This document shows, piece after piece, positions 47,011-57,408 of a stretch of 64,000 nucleotides of DNA. The stretch spans positions 124,001-188,000 of the forward strand of contig NZ_QLKS01000001.1 in NCBI RefSeq assembly GCF_003350005.1, written 5' to 3'. Positions within the stretch are counted from its first letter, which is position 1; every line of letters begins with the position of its first letter. The notes beneath the pieces are model-generated. The model was not told the DNA's origin. It did not search any database and saw only the letters and a program-made list of their open reading frames with translations. The DNA is from Psychrobacter proteolyticus (GTDB taxonomy: Bacteria; Pseudomonadota; Gammaproteobacteria; Pseudomonadales; Moraxellaceae). A program made the translations under genes and the position numbers.

Positions 47011-47733
47011 TTATACAATATCTAAGAAATCGCTGATAAAGGCGTTGGCTGGCTGGTGTATCAGCTCCTCTGACGTGCCCACCTGCTCTACTCGGCCCTG
47101 ATTCATCACGACGATCTCATCTGATACCGCACGTGCTTCTTCTTGATCGTGCGTCACCATGATGCTAGTGATACCAAGCTCATGGTGGATGTTTTTTAGC
47201 CATGTGCGCAGCTCTTTACGTACTTTGGCATCTAGTGCACCAAACGGCTCATCTAGCAGCAGCAGCTTTGGTTTAACAGCAAGTGCACGTGCTAATGCAA
47301 TGCGCTGACGCTGGCCACCTGATAGCTGATGCGGATAAGCATTGGCAACCTGGGGTAGCTGTACGAGGTCTAAGAGCTCTGCTACGCGCTTATTGATATC
47401 AGCTTTACTCGGACGCTCGTTTTTTGGCAACAAGGTCAATCCAAAGGCCACATTATCCGCGATGTTCTTATGGCGAAACAAGGCATAATGCTGAAACATA
47501 AAGCCAATATGGCGCTTTTGGACTGGGGTATTGGTCACATCCAGCTCATCGAACAATACCTGCCCAGAGTCAGCATACTCTAGACCCGCGATAATACGTA
47601 GCAAAGTGGTCTTACCGCAGCCTGATGGACCTAGTAACGTCGTCAGCTTGCCAGTCGGCACAGTGATATTTATATTGTCTAAAGCGGTAAAATTGCCGAA
47701 TTTTTTATTAACGTTGCGAATCTCAATGCTCAT
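47011..47733 (-). CDS. cysA: Sulfate/thiosulfate importer ATPase CysA, short form
   Basis: The ATPase of the sulfate ABC importer (240 residues). It has Walker [11 protein letters not shown]-loop FMFQHYALF, signature [15 protein letters not shown], Walker [13 protein letters not shown] and the H-loop VTHDQEEA. The protein stops at ISDFLDIV, right after the ATPase core; most CysA proteins have 340-365 residues with a C-terminal TOBE-type regulatory domain. The stop is followed by a natural terminator, and no remnant of the missing domain is seen, so this is a stable short form. The operon order here is cysT, cysW, cysA. Confidence 0.92.
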   Translation of the reverse strand: MSIEIRNVNKKFGNFTALDNINITVPTGKLTTLLGPSGCGKTTLLRIIAGLEYADSGQVLFDELDVTNTPVQKRHIGFMFQHYALFRHKNIADNVAFGLTLLPKNERPSKADINKRVAELLDLVQLPQVANAYPHQLSGGQRQRIALARALAVKPKLLLLDEPFGALDAKVRKELRTWLKNIHHELGITSIMVTHDQEEARAVSDEIVVMNQGRVEQVGTSEELIHQPANAFISDFLDIV

Positions 47734-47829
47734 AATCGTATCTCTTATTATATCTTTTGTCGTATCGTGGCAAGTAGCTGAGTAGCGACTGCATCCGTAG
47801 TATTAACATCATTTATCAGATAATGGCAG

Positions 47830-48780
47830 TTATACCTTGCCAGTACTGTCCGCACTCGTCGATTCAGTAGCGGCAGTGGCGTTAGCACTCACTGGCAGCT
47901 CAGGTGCAGCCGCCAGCCGCTCAGACTTGGCAAATTTACGCTCTTGTATCTTGGTCATGACTTGCTGAATCAGTAGCGTCACCAAGGCCAATGCAGCCAA
48001 TATGCTCGATAAGGCAAACGCAGCGGTAAAGTTATAATCGTTATAGGCAATCTCAACCAATAGCGGCATGGTGTTGGTCTCGCCGCGAATGTGACCAGAT
48101 ACCACACTGACGGCACCAAACTCACCCATCGCGCGGGCATTGGTCAGAATCAAACCATATAGCAGCGCCCATTTGATATTAGGCAGTGTCACATGCCAAA
48201 ACGTCTGCCAACCAGTCGCGCCTAATGTTAGCGCTGCTTGCTCCTCAGAGTCGCCTTGAGTCTGCATCAATGGAATCAGCTCACGTGCAACAAAAGGAAA
48301 GGTCACAAACAACGTCGCCAAAATGATACCAGGCACCGCATAGATCACTTGAAAACCCATACTCTCAAGCCAACCGCCGATAGTAGAGTTCAGTCCAAAC
48401 AGCAGCACAAACATCAAACCTGCAACTACTGGTGATACCGAAAATGGCAAATCTAGCAAAGTGGTGACCAGCTGCTTACCTTTAAACTGATAGCGCGTGA
48501 CCAACCATGCAATCGCAATGCCCATTACCATATTAATTGGTAAGACAATTCCTGCCGTTATAAGGGTTAGCTTGATGGCTTGTAAGGCTTCAGGATCGAC
48601 CAGCGAGGCGATATATAACTGCCAACCATTTTTAAAGGCTTCGTAAAACACAGCCAGTAATGGAATGACCAACATGACAATCATGAATAGCACAGCAATG
48701 GCAATAAAGGTGCGACGTATCCATGGGGTATCTTTGGTCGCAGCGTTGCTTTGGTAGTCGTAGCTATTAGATATTTGCAT
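47830..48780 (-). CDS. cysW: Sulfate importer permease CysW
   Basis: A 316-residue membrane subunit of the sulfate/thiosulfate ABC importer. It has six or so helices and the family stretches GIAIAWLVTRYQFKGKQ, LPFSVSPVVAGLMFVLLFG and the cytoplasmic coupling loop EEQAALTLGATGWQTFWHV that contacts CysA. Region GEFGAVSVVSGHI near residue 220 is diagnostic. A Ser/Ala-rich tail of about 25 residues at the C-terminus is longer than usual. The start is one base after the cysT stop, so translation is likely coupled. Confidence 0.94.
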   Translation of the reverse strand: MQISNSYDYQSNAATKDTPWIRRTFIAIAVLFMIVMLVIPLLAVFYEAFKNGWQLYIASLVDPEALQAIKLTLITAGIVLPINMVMGIAIAWLVTRYQFKGKQLVTTLLDLPFSVSPVVAGLMFVLLFGLNSTIGGWLESMGFQVIYAVPGIILATLFVTFPFVARELIPLMQTQGDSEEQAALTLGATGWQTFWHVTLPNIKWALLYGLILTNARAMGEFGAVSVVSGHIRGETNTMPLLVEIAYNDYNFTAAFALSSILAALALVTLLIQQVMTKIQERKFAKSERLAAAPELPVSANATAATESTSADSTGKV

Positions 48781-48781
48781 A

Positions 48782-49666
48782 TTAGCGAGCTCCTACACGG
48801 CGCGACAGTTTCCACTGCATGATATTGATGGTCAGCAAGATAACAAATGATATGAGTAGCATAAATAATGCAACCGCAGAAGCACCTTGAATATCAAACT
48901 GCTCAAGTTTACTGATAATGATAAGCGGCAAAATCTCAGACTGCATCGGAATATTACCTGCGATAAAGATAACTGAGCCATACTCACCAGTGGCACGGGC
49001 AAACATCATACCTGCGCCCATCAGCAAGGCTGGCAATAGCTCTGGTAAAATTACTTTACGAAAAGTCGTCAGACGATTAGCGCCCAATACCGCAGCCGCT
49101 TCTTCAAACTCAACGGACAGCTCAGCGAGTACGGGCTGCACTGCACGGACGATAAAGGGAAAGCTGACCACAACCAGTGCTAGCCAAATACCTATTGGCG
49201 TAAAGGCAACCTGAATATCGAACTTGGCAAACCATTGACCAATCAAGCCATTAGGCGCATATAAAGTGGCAAGCGAGATACCTGTAACGGCCGTTGGTAG
49301 TGCAAATGGCAAATCGACTAAAGCATTAATCAGTGACTTACCCCAAAACTCGTAGCGGACAAGTACCCATGCGACTAATGTGCCAAATACCATATTGGTC
49401 AGCATCGCCAAAAACGACATCCATAAGCTTAGCTTGATAGCGGCAGTGACTTGTGGCTGGGTAATGGTTTCCCAAAAGCCTGCCCAACCCATCTGCGTCG
49501 TGGTATAGGCCATCATGGCAAACGGTAGTACCACCAATAACGACAAACTAAAGACAGTAATACCCATGCTCAGACCGAACCCGGGTAGCACATTGCGCTG
49601 ACGCAAGCGGGTCAGCCAACCTTTTTTATTGCCGGGCTTACTGGCAGAAGAAGATGTTGCACTCAT
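48782..49666 (-). CDS. cysT: Sulfate importer permease CysT (CysU)
   Basis: A 294-residue membrane subunit of the sulfate importer, partner of CysW. Family regions: VFGTLVAWVLVRYEFWGKS, PFALPTAVTGISLATLYAPN and the coupling loop EFEEAAAVLGANRLTTFRKV, followed by ATGEYGSVIFIAGN. The first 30 residues are polar and basic. It is the first permease gene of the operon; the sulfate-binding lipoprotein gene ends 223 bases away in its own unit. The start ATG 49666 follows AGGACATCACT. Confidence 0.94.
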   Translation of the reverse strand: MSATSSSASKPGNKKGWLTRLRQRNVLPGFGLSMGITVFSLSLLVVLPFAMMAYTTTQMGWAGFWETITQPQVTAAIKLSLWMSFLAMLTNMVFGTLVAWVLVRYEFWGKSLINALVDLPFALPTAVTGISLATLYAPNGLIGQWFAKFDIQVAFTPIGIWLALVVVSFPFIVRAVQPVLAELSVEFEEAAAVLGANRLTTFRKVILPELLPALLMGAGMMFARATGEYGSVIFIAGNIPMQSEILPLIIISKLEQFDIQGASAVALFMLLISFVILLTINIMQWKLSRRVGAR

Positions 49667-49889
49667 AGTGATGTCCTATTGCCTAACTGATGGTACTTAG
49701 CGAGGGTGCTCACTGTAAGACCATTATTACCATTGTTATCAAAATTATTATTGGTCGGCTTATGATATAAAGGACATAGTGCGTACGACCATGTCCTTTA
49801 TGGGGTGTTTCATGACTGACTGTACGAATAATTGAGTTAATCCGTTTCAGTGATTAGCGCAGTAGCTGCTCTAACTACTCAGCAGGTGA

Positions 49890-50981
49890 TTACTGAGGTG
49901 CGTTAATTGCCAATTGGTCAAATACACCGCCATCGCTGAAGTAAGTGCTCATGATCTCATCCCATGTGCCAAAGGCATCGTTCGGGCGGAAAGTCTCAAC
50001 TGGCGGTAATTTGTCACCGTTTTTGTCAAGCACGCTCTTAACGCTAGGACGTAGATATAGATTGGCCGCTAGCTGCTGAGCAGGCTCACTCCATAAGTAA
50101 TCAAGATACGCTTTGGCAGCGTCTGTAGTGCCTTTTTTATCTGTTACCGTCTTCACAACTGCCACAGGGCTTTCTGACTTGATCGAGTATTTTGGATAAA
50201 CGATGTCTACTTGACCTGCACCAAAATCAGTCGCTGCAAGGTTGGCTTCGTTTTCAAACGTGACCAATACATCACCAATACCGCGCTGTACGAACGTCGT
50301 TGTCGCGGCACGTCCGCCGTTTTCATAGACTTTGACATTTTTTAGCATGTCTTTTACGTAGCCTTTAGCTTTTGTTTCATCTTTATTAAAAGCATGTAGA
50401 CCATAACCGTATGCACCCAAGAATGCATAACGACCGTTACCCGTCACCTTTGGATTGGCCATGACAATCTCAACACCGTCTTTGGTCAAGTCTTCCCAGT
50501 CTTTGATGTTTTTTGGATTGTCTTTACGTACCAAAAATACGATCGTACTGGTAAACGGAACCGCGTTGTCTGGGAATTTGCTTTCCCAATCTGACTCAAC
50601 CAAGCCTTTTTTCTCAAGCAGCTCAATATCAGAGCCTTGGTTCATGGTGGCAACATCTGCTTGTAGACCGTTGGCAACAGACAGTGCCTGCTTACTTGAG
50701 CCGCCATGTGACTGTTTGATTAGGATATTGCTGTCTGGGTTTTCAGCTTTATAGTGCTCAACAAACAATGGGTTGTAGTCTTTATAGAAGTCACGTGCCA
50801 CATCGTATGAGACATTAAGTAGCTCGATATTTTGCCCTTCTGTCGTCGCTGAACCATCAGCTGCGGCCTCAGTAGTCTCACTGTTGCTACAGCCAGCTAG
50901 ACCAAGGGTCAAAGCAACGCCAGCAATACTCAAGGCACTAAGAGTTTTACTTTTCTGTTGATAACGAGCTACGTCTGTCAT
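49890..50981 (-). CDS. Sulfate-binding lipoprotein 1
   Basis: A 363-residue periplasmic sulfate-binding protein of the Sbp/CysP family that delivers sulfate to CysTWA. The fold marks are LLNVSYDVARDFYKDYNPLF, IKQSHGGSSKQALSVANG (anion-binding loop) and GGRAATTTFVQRGIGDVL. The N-terminus carries a lipoprotein signal with lipobox GLAGC, so it is anchored rather than free, unlike the soluble Sbp of E. coli. ATG 50981 has GAGGT nine bases upstream; the longer frame from 51032 is rejected. It is a close paralogue of the next gene. Sbp versus CysP cannot be decided by eye. Confidence 0.92.
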   Translation of the reverse strand: MTDVARYQQKSKTLSALSIAGVALTLGLAGCSNSETTEAAADGSATTEGQNIELLNVSYDVARDFYKDYNPLFVEHYKAENPDSNILIKQSHGGSSKQALSVANGLQADVATMNQGSDIELLEKKGLVESDWESKFPDNAVPFTSTIVFLVRKDNPKNIKDWEDLTKDGVEIVMANPKVTGNGRYAFLGAYGYGLHAFNKDETKAKGYVKDMLKNVKVYENGGRAATTTFVQRGIGDVLVTFENEANLAATDFGAGQVDIVYPKYSIKSESPVAVVKTVTDKKGTTDAAKAYLDYLWSEPAQQLAANLYLRPSVKSVLDKNGDKLPPVETFRPNDAFGTWDEIMSTYFSDGGVFDQLAINAPQ

Positions 50982-51249
50982 AAATACCTCAAAGATGTCT
51001 GTTGTGTAATGCAAGTATGCTAACAGCGCCATCTTATTATGTTTAATGATGAATATGCGTATGTTATTGCCAAAAGGGAATAACCAGTAAACAAAGCCAG
51101 ATATATCAATAAGTTGTTAAAAGAATCTATATGTATAACTGACTGTTTGTTTATTGATGGTTTTAATACTGGCATGTCCCCTATCTATCTTGTCCGTGTT
51201 TTACCAAAAGCAGCTAAGATAGATAGTTCTATAAACTAAAAATTAACGA

Positions 51250-52377
51250 CTAATTCGTGCTTGCCAGCTGATCAAAACGGCCACCATCTACAAAGAAAGC
51301 ATCCATAATCTCTGCCCATGAGCCAAACACAGCCACAGGTTCAAACGTTTCAATATCAGGCAAAGTATCTTTGTGAGCAGCTAGAATCTGCTCATCACTT
51401 GGACGCATATACATTTTTGCCATGAGCTCTTGGGCAGGTTTATCCCATAAACCTTTCAGATAAGCACTTGCCGCTTCTGTCTTACCAGATTTTTCAGTCA
51501 CTGCCGTTACGACCGCTACTGGGTTGGCAATCGTAATCGAATAGCTCGGATATACGATATCAACGTTACCCTTTGCAAATTGCTGTGCAGTCAAATGTGC
51601 TTCGTTTTCGGTCGTGATCAGCACATCACCTAGACCACGCTGGGTAAAGCTAGTCGTCGCAGCGCGTGCGCCATTGTCATAAGTGACCACGTTTGCCAGC
51701 AACTTCTTGATAAAGTCATTGGTTTTTACAGGGTTTTCATTACTACTTTCTTTAAATTGGTGCAAGCCATAGCCATAAGCACCTAAGAAGGCATAACGCG
51801 CTGTACCACTGGTTTTCGGGTTCGGGATGACCACATCGATATCATTACGGGCCAAATCCGACCAGTCTTTGATATTTTTTGGATTACCAGCACGGACCAG
51901 TAGCACCATGGTGCTGGTGTACGGCACGGCATTATTTGGGAGTGCTTGTTGCCAGTCAGCAGCGACCAAACCTTTCTCCACCAATAGATTCATATCGCTC
52001 TCTTGGTTAAACGTCACTACATCCGCTTGCAGACCATTAGCGACAGAAAGCGCTTGCTTACTAGAGCCGCCATGCGACTGATTGATATTTACTTTGCTAT
52101 TTGGGTGAGTCCTCTGATAGTCGGTACTGAATAAGGTGTTGTAGTCTTTATAAAAGTCGCGAGACACATCATAGGAAACGTTGAGTAGATTGACATCTTG
52201 CGTCTCGCCACTGGCATTATTTGCCGCGTCATCTTGCGTCGCTTCGGTTGGACTGCAGCCTGTCATTATCATCGCTGCTGCAAGCATGCCGCTGGTGGCA
52301 AGTACACGTGCTTTTACAGGCTTATTATTAGTTGATTGAATGCTAGCAATGCTGATTTGTTGAAATTTTTTTTGCAT
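51250..52377 (-). CDS. Sulfate-binding lipoprotein 2
   Basis: A 375-residue paralogue of the protein at 49890, sharing LLNVSYDVSRDFYKDYN, NQSHGGSSKQALSVANG and ARAATTSFTQRGLGDVL. It has an N-terminal signal with MIMTGCSP as a likely lipobox. The two are tandem on the same strand, 268 bases apart, with divergence spread over their whole length, so the duplication is old. One may prefer thiosulfate or be induced at different sulfur levels; this is inference. ATG 52377 has GAGAG seven bases upstream. Confidence 0.92.
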   Translation of the reverse strand: MQKKFQQISIASIQSTNNKPVKARVLATSGMLAAAMIMTGCSPTEATQDDAANNASGETQDVNLLNVSYDVSRDFYKDYNTLFSTDYQRTHPNSKVNINQSHGGSSKQALSVANGLQADVVTFNQESDMNLLVEKGLVAADWQQALPNNAVPYTSTMVLLVRAGNPKNIKDWSDLARNDIDVVIPNPKTSGTARYAFLGAYGYGLHQFKESSNENPVKTNDFIKKLLANVVTYDNGARAATTSFTQRGLGDVLITTENEAHLTAQQFAKGNVDIVYPSYSITIANPVAVVTAVTEKSGKTEAASAYLKGLWDKPAQELMAKMYMRPSDEQILAAHKDTLPDIETFEPVAVFGSWAEIMDAFFVDGGRFDQLASTN

Positions 52378-52747
52378 GATGCTCTCGATAAAAGTAGTAG
52401 AAGCGTTTTGTCAAAATCTTGACCATCATCACAGGGCCTACAATCTTTTGAGTTCAGTTGTCGGGATGATGCAAGCTATGCTAGCAGCATAAATAGCAAA
52501 CGCTTAGTGACGAATTAGCTTATCGACTAGTGAAGTTGGCATAAGTGATACTAGCAATCGTTTTGCATCATTTTGCATCGTTAAGAATAAAATGGGTTGA
52601 GTAATTGCTGACAGGTTTATTAAGTAGACTATGATTTGGGTAGGCTGTACCATTGTTTGTACGTTATAAAGTTTGCTGTATCAATGATACTTTCATCATC
52701 TCGCTACTATTCAAATCTTACCCTCCTACTTGACCAAAGGCCCTTAT
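52378..52747. other. Divergent region upstream of sulfate-binding gene 2
   Basis: 370 bases between divergent genes. It should contain the promoters of both. I see no tRNA, hairpin or recognisable CysB site. Confidence 0.55.
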
Positions 52748-53290
52748 ATGAATACTTCATACAATCAATTTCATTCTATTGTAGGGCTATTAATGATGAC
52801 CTCTACCCTAGCTGCTTTAACAGGCTGTAATAGTATGTCGCCTACGGTGAATAGTGATAGCCACAGCGCTGTTAAAATAGTCACTAGTGAAACACTAGCC
52901 ATGCCAATGAGTAACAACAATATTCTTGGAGACAAGGTTTCAGCGGATTACGCTACTGCTGACTACGACAAACGAGCGCAAGGCTATGATTGGGTTGGCG
53001 TGATAGTACGAGCAGATGGTGATCAACAGATTGATATTAAAGTTCGTTCACGCAGCGATATTAAAAAACCTACTTGTCATTTCGATGTTAAGGCAACACT
53101 CATGGGGCAAGATACTGCTCACGGTACGATTTTTCAGGCAAAAGTAAATGACAGTACGGCTTTTTTTCAATTTAAGGATGACAAGCTCATCATCGACAGC
53201 CCAGATAAATATGCACTGAACTATTTTTGCTCAGGTGGTGGCTCACTTGCTGGAGAATATAAAAAGCTGGCAGTAGGTTTGGAGATTTAA
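52748..53290 (+). CDS. Small lipoprotein of unknown function
   Basis: A 180-residue lipoprotein. From ATG 52748 (AAAGG eight bases upstream) the N-terminus has a hydrophobic stretch ending in AALTGCNS, a good lipobox. The mature domain has YDWVGVIVRADGDQQIDI, KVRSRSDIKKPTCHFD and a later DSPDKYALNYFCSGGGS with two Cys that may pair in the periplasm. I do not recognise a family. It lies within the sulfur region but is separately transcribed and closes with a strong terminator. Confidence 0.75.
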   Translation: MNTSYNQFHSIVGLLMMTSTLAALTGCNSMSPTVNSDSHSAVKIVTSETLAMPMSNNNILGDKVSADYATADYDKRAQGYDWVGVIVRADGDQQIDIKVRSRSDIKKPTCHFDVKATLMGQDTAHGTIFQAKVNDSTAFFQFKDDKLIIDSPDKYALNYFCSGGGSLAGEYKKLAVGLEI

Positions 53291-53347
53291 TAGACAGCGC
53301 TAACATGTGTTAGGACGTGCTTTTCATTTTAAAATAATGCTAAAAAC

Positions 53348-53383
53348 AAAAAGGTGTCAGACTATAAGTCTGACACCTTTTTT
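53348..53383. terminator. Strong bidirectional terminator
   Basis: GGTGTCAGACT-ATA-AGTCTGACACC flanked by A and T tracts lies between the convergent lipoprotein and sat genes. Confidence 0.95.
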
Positions 53384-53425
53384 ATGACTGGCTTAGTACA
53401 AGTTATTTATACTGATGATCTGCCC

Positions 53426-54676
53426 TTATACAGCAGATGCACCCGTTAATTTAACTTCAGCACGCTCTTCTTTTGCGATGCCGGCATAGTAGTCACGCAA
53501 AATCTGTAAGACTTCTGGACGGCTAAAGTTTTCTGGTACATCTTCGTCTTCTGATAGTGCTTTACGCAGCTTGGTACCTGACACTTTAACGTGCTCAGAG
53601 GCGTCATGCGGGCAAGTCTTGTCAGAGGCCATCGCATTACAAGCATTACACCAGAACGTCCAGCCAATTTTGAGCGGCTGAGTGATAAGGTCATCTTTAC
53701 CAACGTGCTCAAAAATCGTTTGCGCATCAAACGCACCATAGTAATCGCCGACACCCGCATGGTCACGACCAACAATCAGATGGCTACAGCCATAGTTTTG
53801 ACGGAATAGCGCATGCAATAATGCCTCACGTGGGCCAGCATAGCGCATATCTAACGGATAACCTGCTTGGATAACAGTATCTTGTCTAAAGTAGTTATCA
53901 ATTAGCGTTTTGATGGCTTCTTGACGAACTTCTGCTGGGATGTCGCCAGGTTTCAATGCCCCTAATAGTGAATGAATCAACACACCATCACAGATCTCAA
54001 TCGCAATCTTGGCCAGATACTCATGTGAGCGGTGCATCGGGTTACGCGTTTGGAATGCCGCCACTGTTTTCCAGCCTTTAGCATCCAAAATTGCGCGCGT
54101 TTCTGCTGGCGTTTTGTAGATTTCTGGATATAACGTTGGGAACTCACCTTCGCTAAGTACTTCAACACTACCGGCAATATTGACGGCTTCTTGGTTCAAT
54201 ACTTGTTGTACGCCTGGATGCTCTGAATCCGTGGTCGTAAATACTTGCTGACACTCATGCTCTTTATCGATGGTATAGGTTTCTTCTACTGTTAAGATAC
54301 CCATGACTTCGCCATCTTGAGCGACCAAGGCTACTTTGTCACCTTGACTCAAATTATCCGCAGTCTCTTTTGGCGCAGACAAAGTGATAGGGATTGGCCA
54401 AAACAAACCTGCGTTTTCACCGCTTTGAAGACGCATGTTGTCTACCACGCCCTGCCAGTCCGCTTGATTCATAAAGCCATTTAACGGAGTAAAACCGCCG
54501 ATACCGAACATGATTAAATCACCGCGCTCACGTGAGCTTAAAGTGATGGTTGGTAATGTGCTGGCAAGCTCTAATGCTTGATCGCGTGCTGCACCGTTTA
54601 ATAATAGTGGCTTAAGCTCTGCACTACCGTGTGGAGGAACAAGTTTTGATTGGGTTGGGCTTTGAGTTTGAGACAT
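53426..54676 (-). CDS. sat: Sulfate adenylyltransferase (ATP sulfurylase)
   Basis: A 416-residue single-chain ATP sulfurylase that activates sulfate with ATP to APS. It has the QxRNPxHxxH motif ([16 protein letters not shown]) and [15 protein letters not shown], and ends without an APS-kinase domain. This Sat type stands in for the CysDN enzyme of enteric bacteria. ATG 54676 fits the family start (MSQTQS); upstream codons to 54733 are rejected. The nearest SD-like AAGAGG is 13 bases away, rather far. It is divergent from cysI. Confidence 0.94.
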   Translation of the reverse strand: MSQTQSPTQSKLVPPHGSAELKPLLLNGAARDQALELASTLPTITLSSRERGDLIMFGIGGFTPLNGFMNQADWQGVVDNMRLQSGENAGLFWPIPITLSAPKETADNLSQGDKVALVAQDGEVMGILTVEETYTIDKEHECQQVFTTTDSEHPGVQQVLNQEAVNIAGSVEVLSEGEFPTLYPEIYKTPAETRAILDAKGWKTVAAFQTRNPMHRSHEYLAKIAIEICDGVLIHSLLGALKPGDIPAEVRQEAIKTLIDNYFRQDTVIQAGYPLDMRYAGPREALLHALFRQNYGCSHLIVGRDHAGVGDYYGAFDAQTIFEHVGKDDLITQPLKIGWTFWCNACNAMASDKTCPHDASEHVKVSGTKLRKALSEDEDVPENFSRPEVLQILRDYYAGIAKEERAEVKLTGASAV

Positions 54677-55019
54677 ATAGTTATTAAAACCTCTTATAAA
54701 AAGAATGGTTGGAAGAAATGAGCAAAAATGCAACAGCGATTAAATGTACAAAACTGAGAAGAAAGCCGTCGATAGATAATAAATAGCGTGCTAACGATTG
54801 GGCATTAAATTTGATACGCATAGGCTACCTAACTTTCGTTATGAAAATTTATGCTGTGTTTGGATATGGATATGTCTGAAAGGAATTTATGTTTCTGGGT
54901 ACAAGCTTATATGATGTATAGCTGAATTATTTACATTGCGAACGGCAATAAAACCTATTACACACGCAAATCATTTTCGTCGCTGATTTTAAGATTAAAA
55001 ACAAAACTGAGATTACGTC
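54677..55019. other. Divergent promoter region sat / cysI
   Basis: 343 bases between two sulfur-assimilation genes transcribed apart. It should hold both promoters and is the natural place for a CysB-type site, but I cannot identify one with confidence. Confidence 0.55.
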
Positions 55020-56711
55020 ATGTATCAATATAATTACGCTGACCAGACTTTGGTAGAGGAACGAGTTGCCCAATTTCGCGACCAAACCGAGCGGTTTTTG
55101 GCAGGTGAGCTGCCAGAAGAGCAGTTTTTGCCACTGCGGTTGCAAAACGGCCTATACATCCAGCGTTATGCGCCGATGTTGCGTATTGCCATTCCTTACG
55201 GTTTGCTTGCCAGCTACCAGTTGCGCAAATTGGCCGAAATTACTCGCAAGTATGATAAAGGCTATGGCCACTTTACCACTCGTACCAATATCCAGCTGAA
55301 CTGGCCAAAGCTAGAAGATGTGCCAGATATTTTGGCTGAATTAGCCTCAGTACAGATGCATGCCATCCAAACCTCAGGCAACTGTATCCGTAATACCACC
55401 ACCGATCCATATGCTGGTATTCATAAAGAAGAAATCGCTGACCCACGTCCTTATTGTGAAATTATTCGTCAGTGGTCAACCTTCCACCCTGAGTTTGCTT
55501 TTTTGCCGCGTAAATTTAAAATTGCTGTGATCGGCACCAATGATGACCGTGCGGCAACCCAAGTACATGACGTCGGTCTACATGTAAAAACCAATGACGA
55601 AGGCGAGATTGGTTTTGAAGTATTGGTTGGTGGCGGTCTTGGACGTATCCCTGTCCTTGGTAAAGTTATCAATAAATTCTTGCCACGTCAGCATTTGCTT
55701 AGTTATTTAGACGCCATCTTGCGTGTCTATAACTTGCACGGTCGCCGTGACAAAGGCAGCAAATACAGATCACGTATCAAAATTTTGGTCGAAAGCATGG
55801 GCGGTCCAGCCTTTGCCAAATTGGTCAATGCCGAGTGGGAAGCCCACACCAAAGATGGTCCGCTTACTTTGACTGATGAGAATTTTGCAACGGCAACTGG
55901 CTTCTTTAGTGAGCCTGACTATGCATCGTTCGACGCACTACAAGTACAGTCTGAGCTACAACAGCAACTAAACGCTGATAAAGACTTTGCCAACTGGTAC
56001 AACCAAAACACCGTAGCGCACAAAATAGCTGGCTATCGTGCCGTGGTTATTTCTCTTAAGGCAGGCTTGGTCGATGGCAAATATGTACCATCCGGTGATG
56101 TCAGTGAATCACAAATGGATGCTCTGGCTGACCTGTCTGACAAATACAGCTTTGGTGAGCTACGTGGTACTTATCAGCAGAATCTAGTATTCGCTGATGT
56201 GGAGACCAACAAGCTTTATGAGTTATGGCAGCAGCTATCAGAATTGCATTTAGCGCGCGCAAACATCAATACCCTAACGGATATGATTGTCTGCCCAGGT
56301 TGGGATTACTGCTCGCTTGCCAATGCAACGACGCACAACATCGCTGAACAAATCGAAAAGCAGTTTGATGACCTAGACTATCTATATGACTTGGGTGAGA
56401 TTCGCCTGAACATGTCTGGCTGTATCAATGCTTGTGCACACCACCATACAGGCGATATTGGTATCTTGGGCGTCGATAAAAAAGGCGAACATTGGTATCA
56501 GATTAGCCTTGGCGGCAACTCTAGCGACGATGCCAAACTTGGCAAAATCTTAGGCAAATCTGTGCCTGCTCTTGAGGTTGCTAACACCATACAGCAGATC
56601 GTTGATGTCTATGTAGACTTACGTGCCAGTACTGACAATGATGTAGAAAGCTTTGGGCAATTGGTTGAGCGCGTTGGTATTGATCCATTTAAGGAGAAGG
56701 TCTATGGCTAA
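55020..56711 (+). CDS. cysI: Siroheme sulfite (nitrite/sulfite) reductase
   Basis: A 563-residue hemoprotein that reduces sulfite to sulfide with six electrons. It has duplicated ferredoxin-like halves and the cluster/siroheme ligands as Cx5C (CPGWDYC) and Cx3C (CINAC), with TSGNCIRNTTTDPYAG in the first half. This is the single-subunit ferredoxin- or NADPH-linked type seen with DUF934 and CysH in Pseudomonas-like bacteria rather than the CysJI pair; no CysJ flavoprotein is present, so the electron donor lies elsewhere. It overlaps the next gene by eight bases. Confidence 0.92.
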   Translation: MYQYNYADQTLVEERVAQFRDQTERFLAGELPEEQFLPLRLQNGLYIQRYAPMLRIAIPYGLLASYQLRKLAEITRKYDKGYGHFTTRTNIQLNWPKLEDVPDILAELASVQMHAIQTSGNCIRNTTTDPYAGIHKEEIADPRPYCEIIRQWSTFHPEFAFLPRKFKIAVIGTNDDRAATQVHDVGLHVKTNDEGEIGFEVLVGGGLGRIPVLGKVINKFLPRQHLLSYLDAILRVYNLHGRRDKGSKYRSRIKILVESMGGPAFAKLVNAEWEAHTKDGPLTLTDENFATATGFFSEPDYASFDALQVQSELQQQLNADKDFANWYNQNTVAHKIAGYRAVVISLKAGLVDGKYVPSGDVSESQMDALADLSDKYSFGELRGTYQQNLVFADVETNKLYELWQQLSELHLARANINTLTDMIVCPGWDYCSLANATTHNIAEQIEKQFDDLDYLYDLGEIRLNMSGCINACAHHHTGDIGILGVDKKGEHWYQISLGGNSSDDAKLGKILGKSVPALEVANTIQQIVDVYVDLRASTDNDVESFGQLVERVGIDPFKEKVYG

Positions 56712-57324
56712 TCACCATATTTTGGACAGTCATGGCGTCGATATTGGCAGTCAAGATACGTGGCATGTACTTACTACTGATGCACTGCCAGAAAGCATTG
56801 TATCGACTAACATTACGTTGCTTGAGCTACTACAAAAACAAGAGAAGCCGGACGTCATCGTGCCACTCGTTGATCTGTTAGATACGACAGGCGCACAAGC
56901 TGGTGGTCTGATCAAAGAAGTCTATGAGTTGATCGTACAGCACAGTAGCCGACTTGGATTGTGGGTTACTGCCGATACTGACGCTGATGCACTAGAAGGA
57001 CTTAGTGAGTTCTTATCAACGCACGCACTTATCGTGATTGATGTGCCGAAATTCGCTGATGGCCGTCACTTTAGCTTTGCACGTACGCTGCGCCAAATCG
57101 GTTACACAGGCGAGATTCGAGTGGCTGGCGCGTTTGGCCGCGATCAAATTGCTTATATGCTACGCACGGGCGTTGATAGCTTTGTCTTGAGCGAGCATGA
57201 CCTAGAAGCCGATTCTAAATTTGGTATTGAGCAAGCCTTTACTGCCCTTGCCAGTAGCTATGATGGCCGAAGTGCTTCAGATTTACCGATGTTTGCACAA
57301 TCGTCGGAGCCTTCAGTCGCATAG
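56704..57324 (+). CDS. DUF934-family protein
   Basis: A 206-residue protein of the DUF934 family, whose members almost always sit next to this type of sulfite reductase and are thought to assist it, possibly in maturation or electron supply. ATG 56704 has AGGAG seven bases upstream and overlaps the end of cysI by eight bases, which implies coupled translation. The C-terminal half has FADGRHFSFARTLRQIGYTG and GAFGRDQIAYMLRTGVDSF, typical of the family. The upstream frame to 56653 is rejected. Confidence 0.88.
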   Translation: MANHHILDSHGVDIGSQDTWHVLTTDALPESIVSTNITLLELLQKQEKPDVIVPLVDLLDTTGAQAGGLIKEVYELIVQHSSRLGLWVTADTDADALEGLSEFLSTHALIVIDVPKFADGRHFSFARTLRQIGYTGEIRVAGAFGRDQIAYMLRTGVDSFVLSEHDLEADSKFGIEQAFTALASSYDGRSASDLPMFAQSSEPSVA

Positions 57325-57408
57325 TTTTAGCATTGACCACAATCTTTATAGTAATGCCCAATATTTTTAATAAACACTTTTATATTAACAACCATTAAGG
57401 AACGTATT

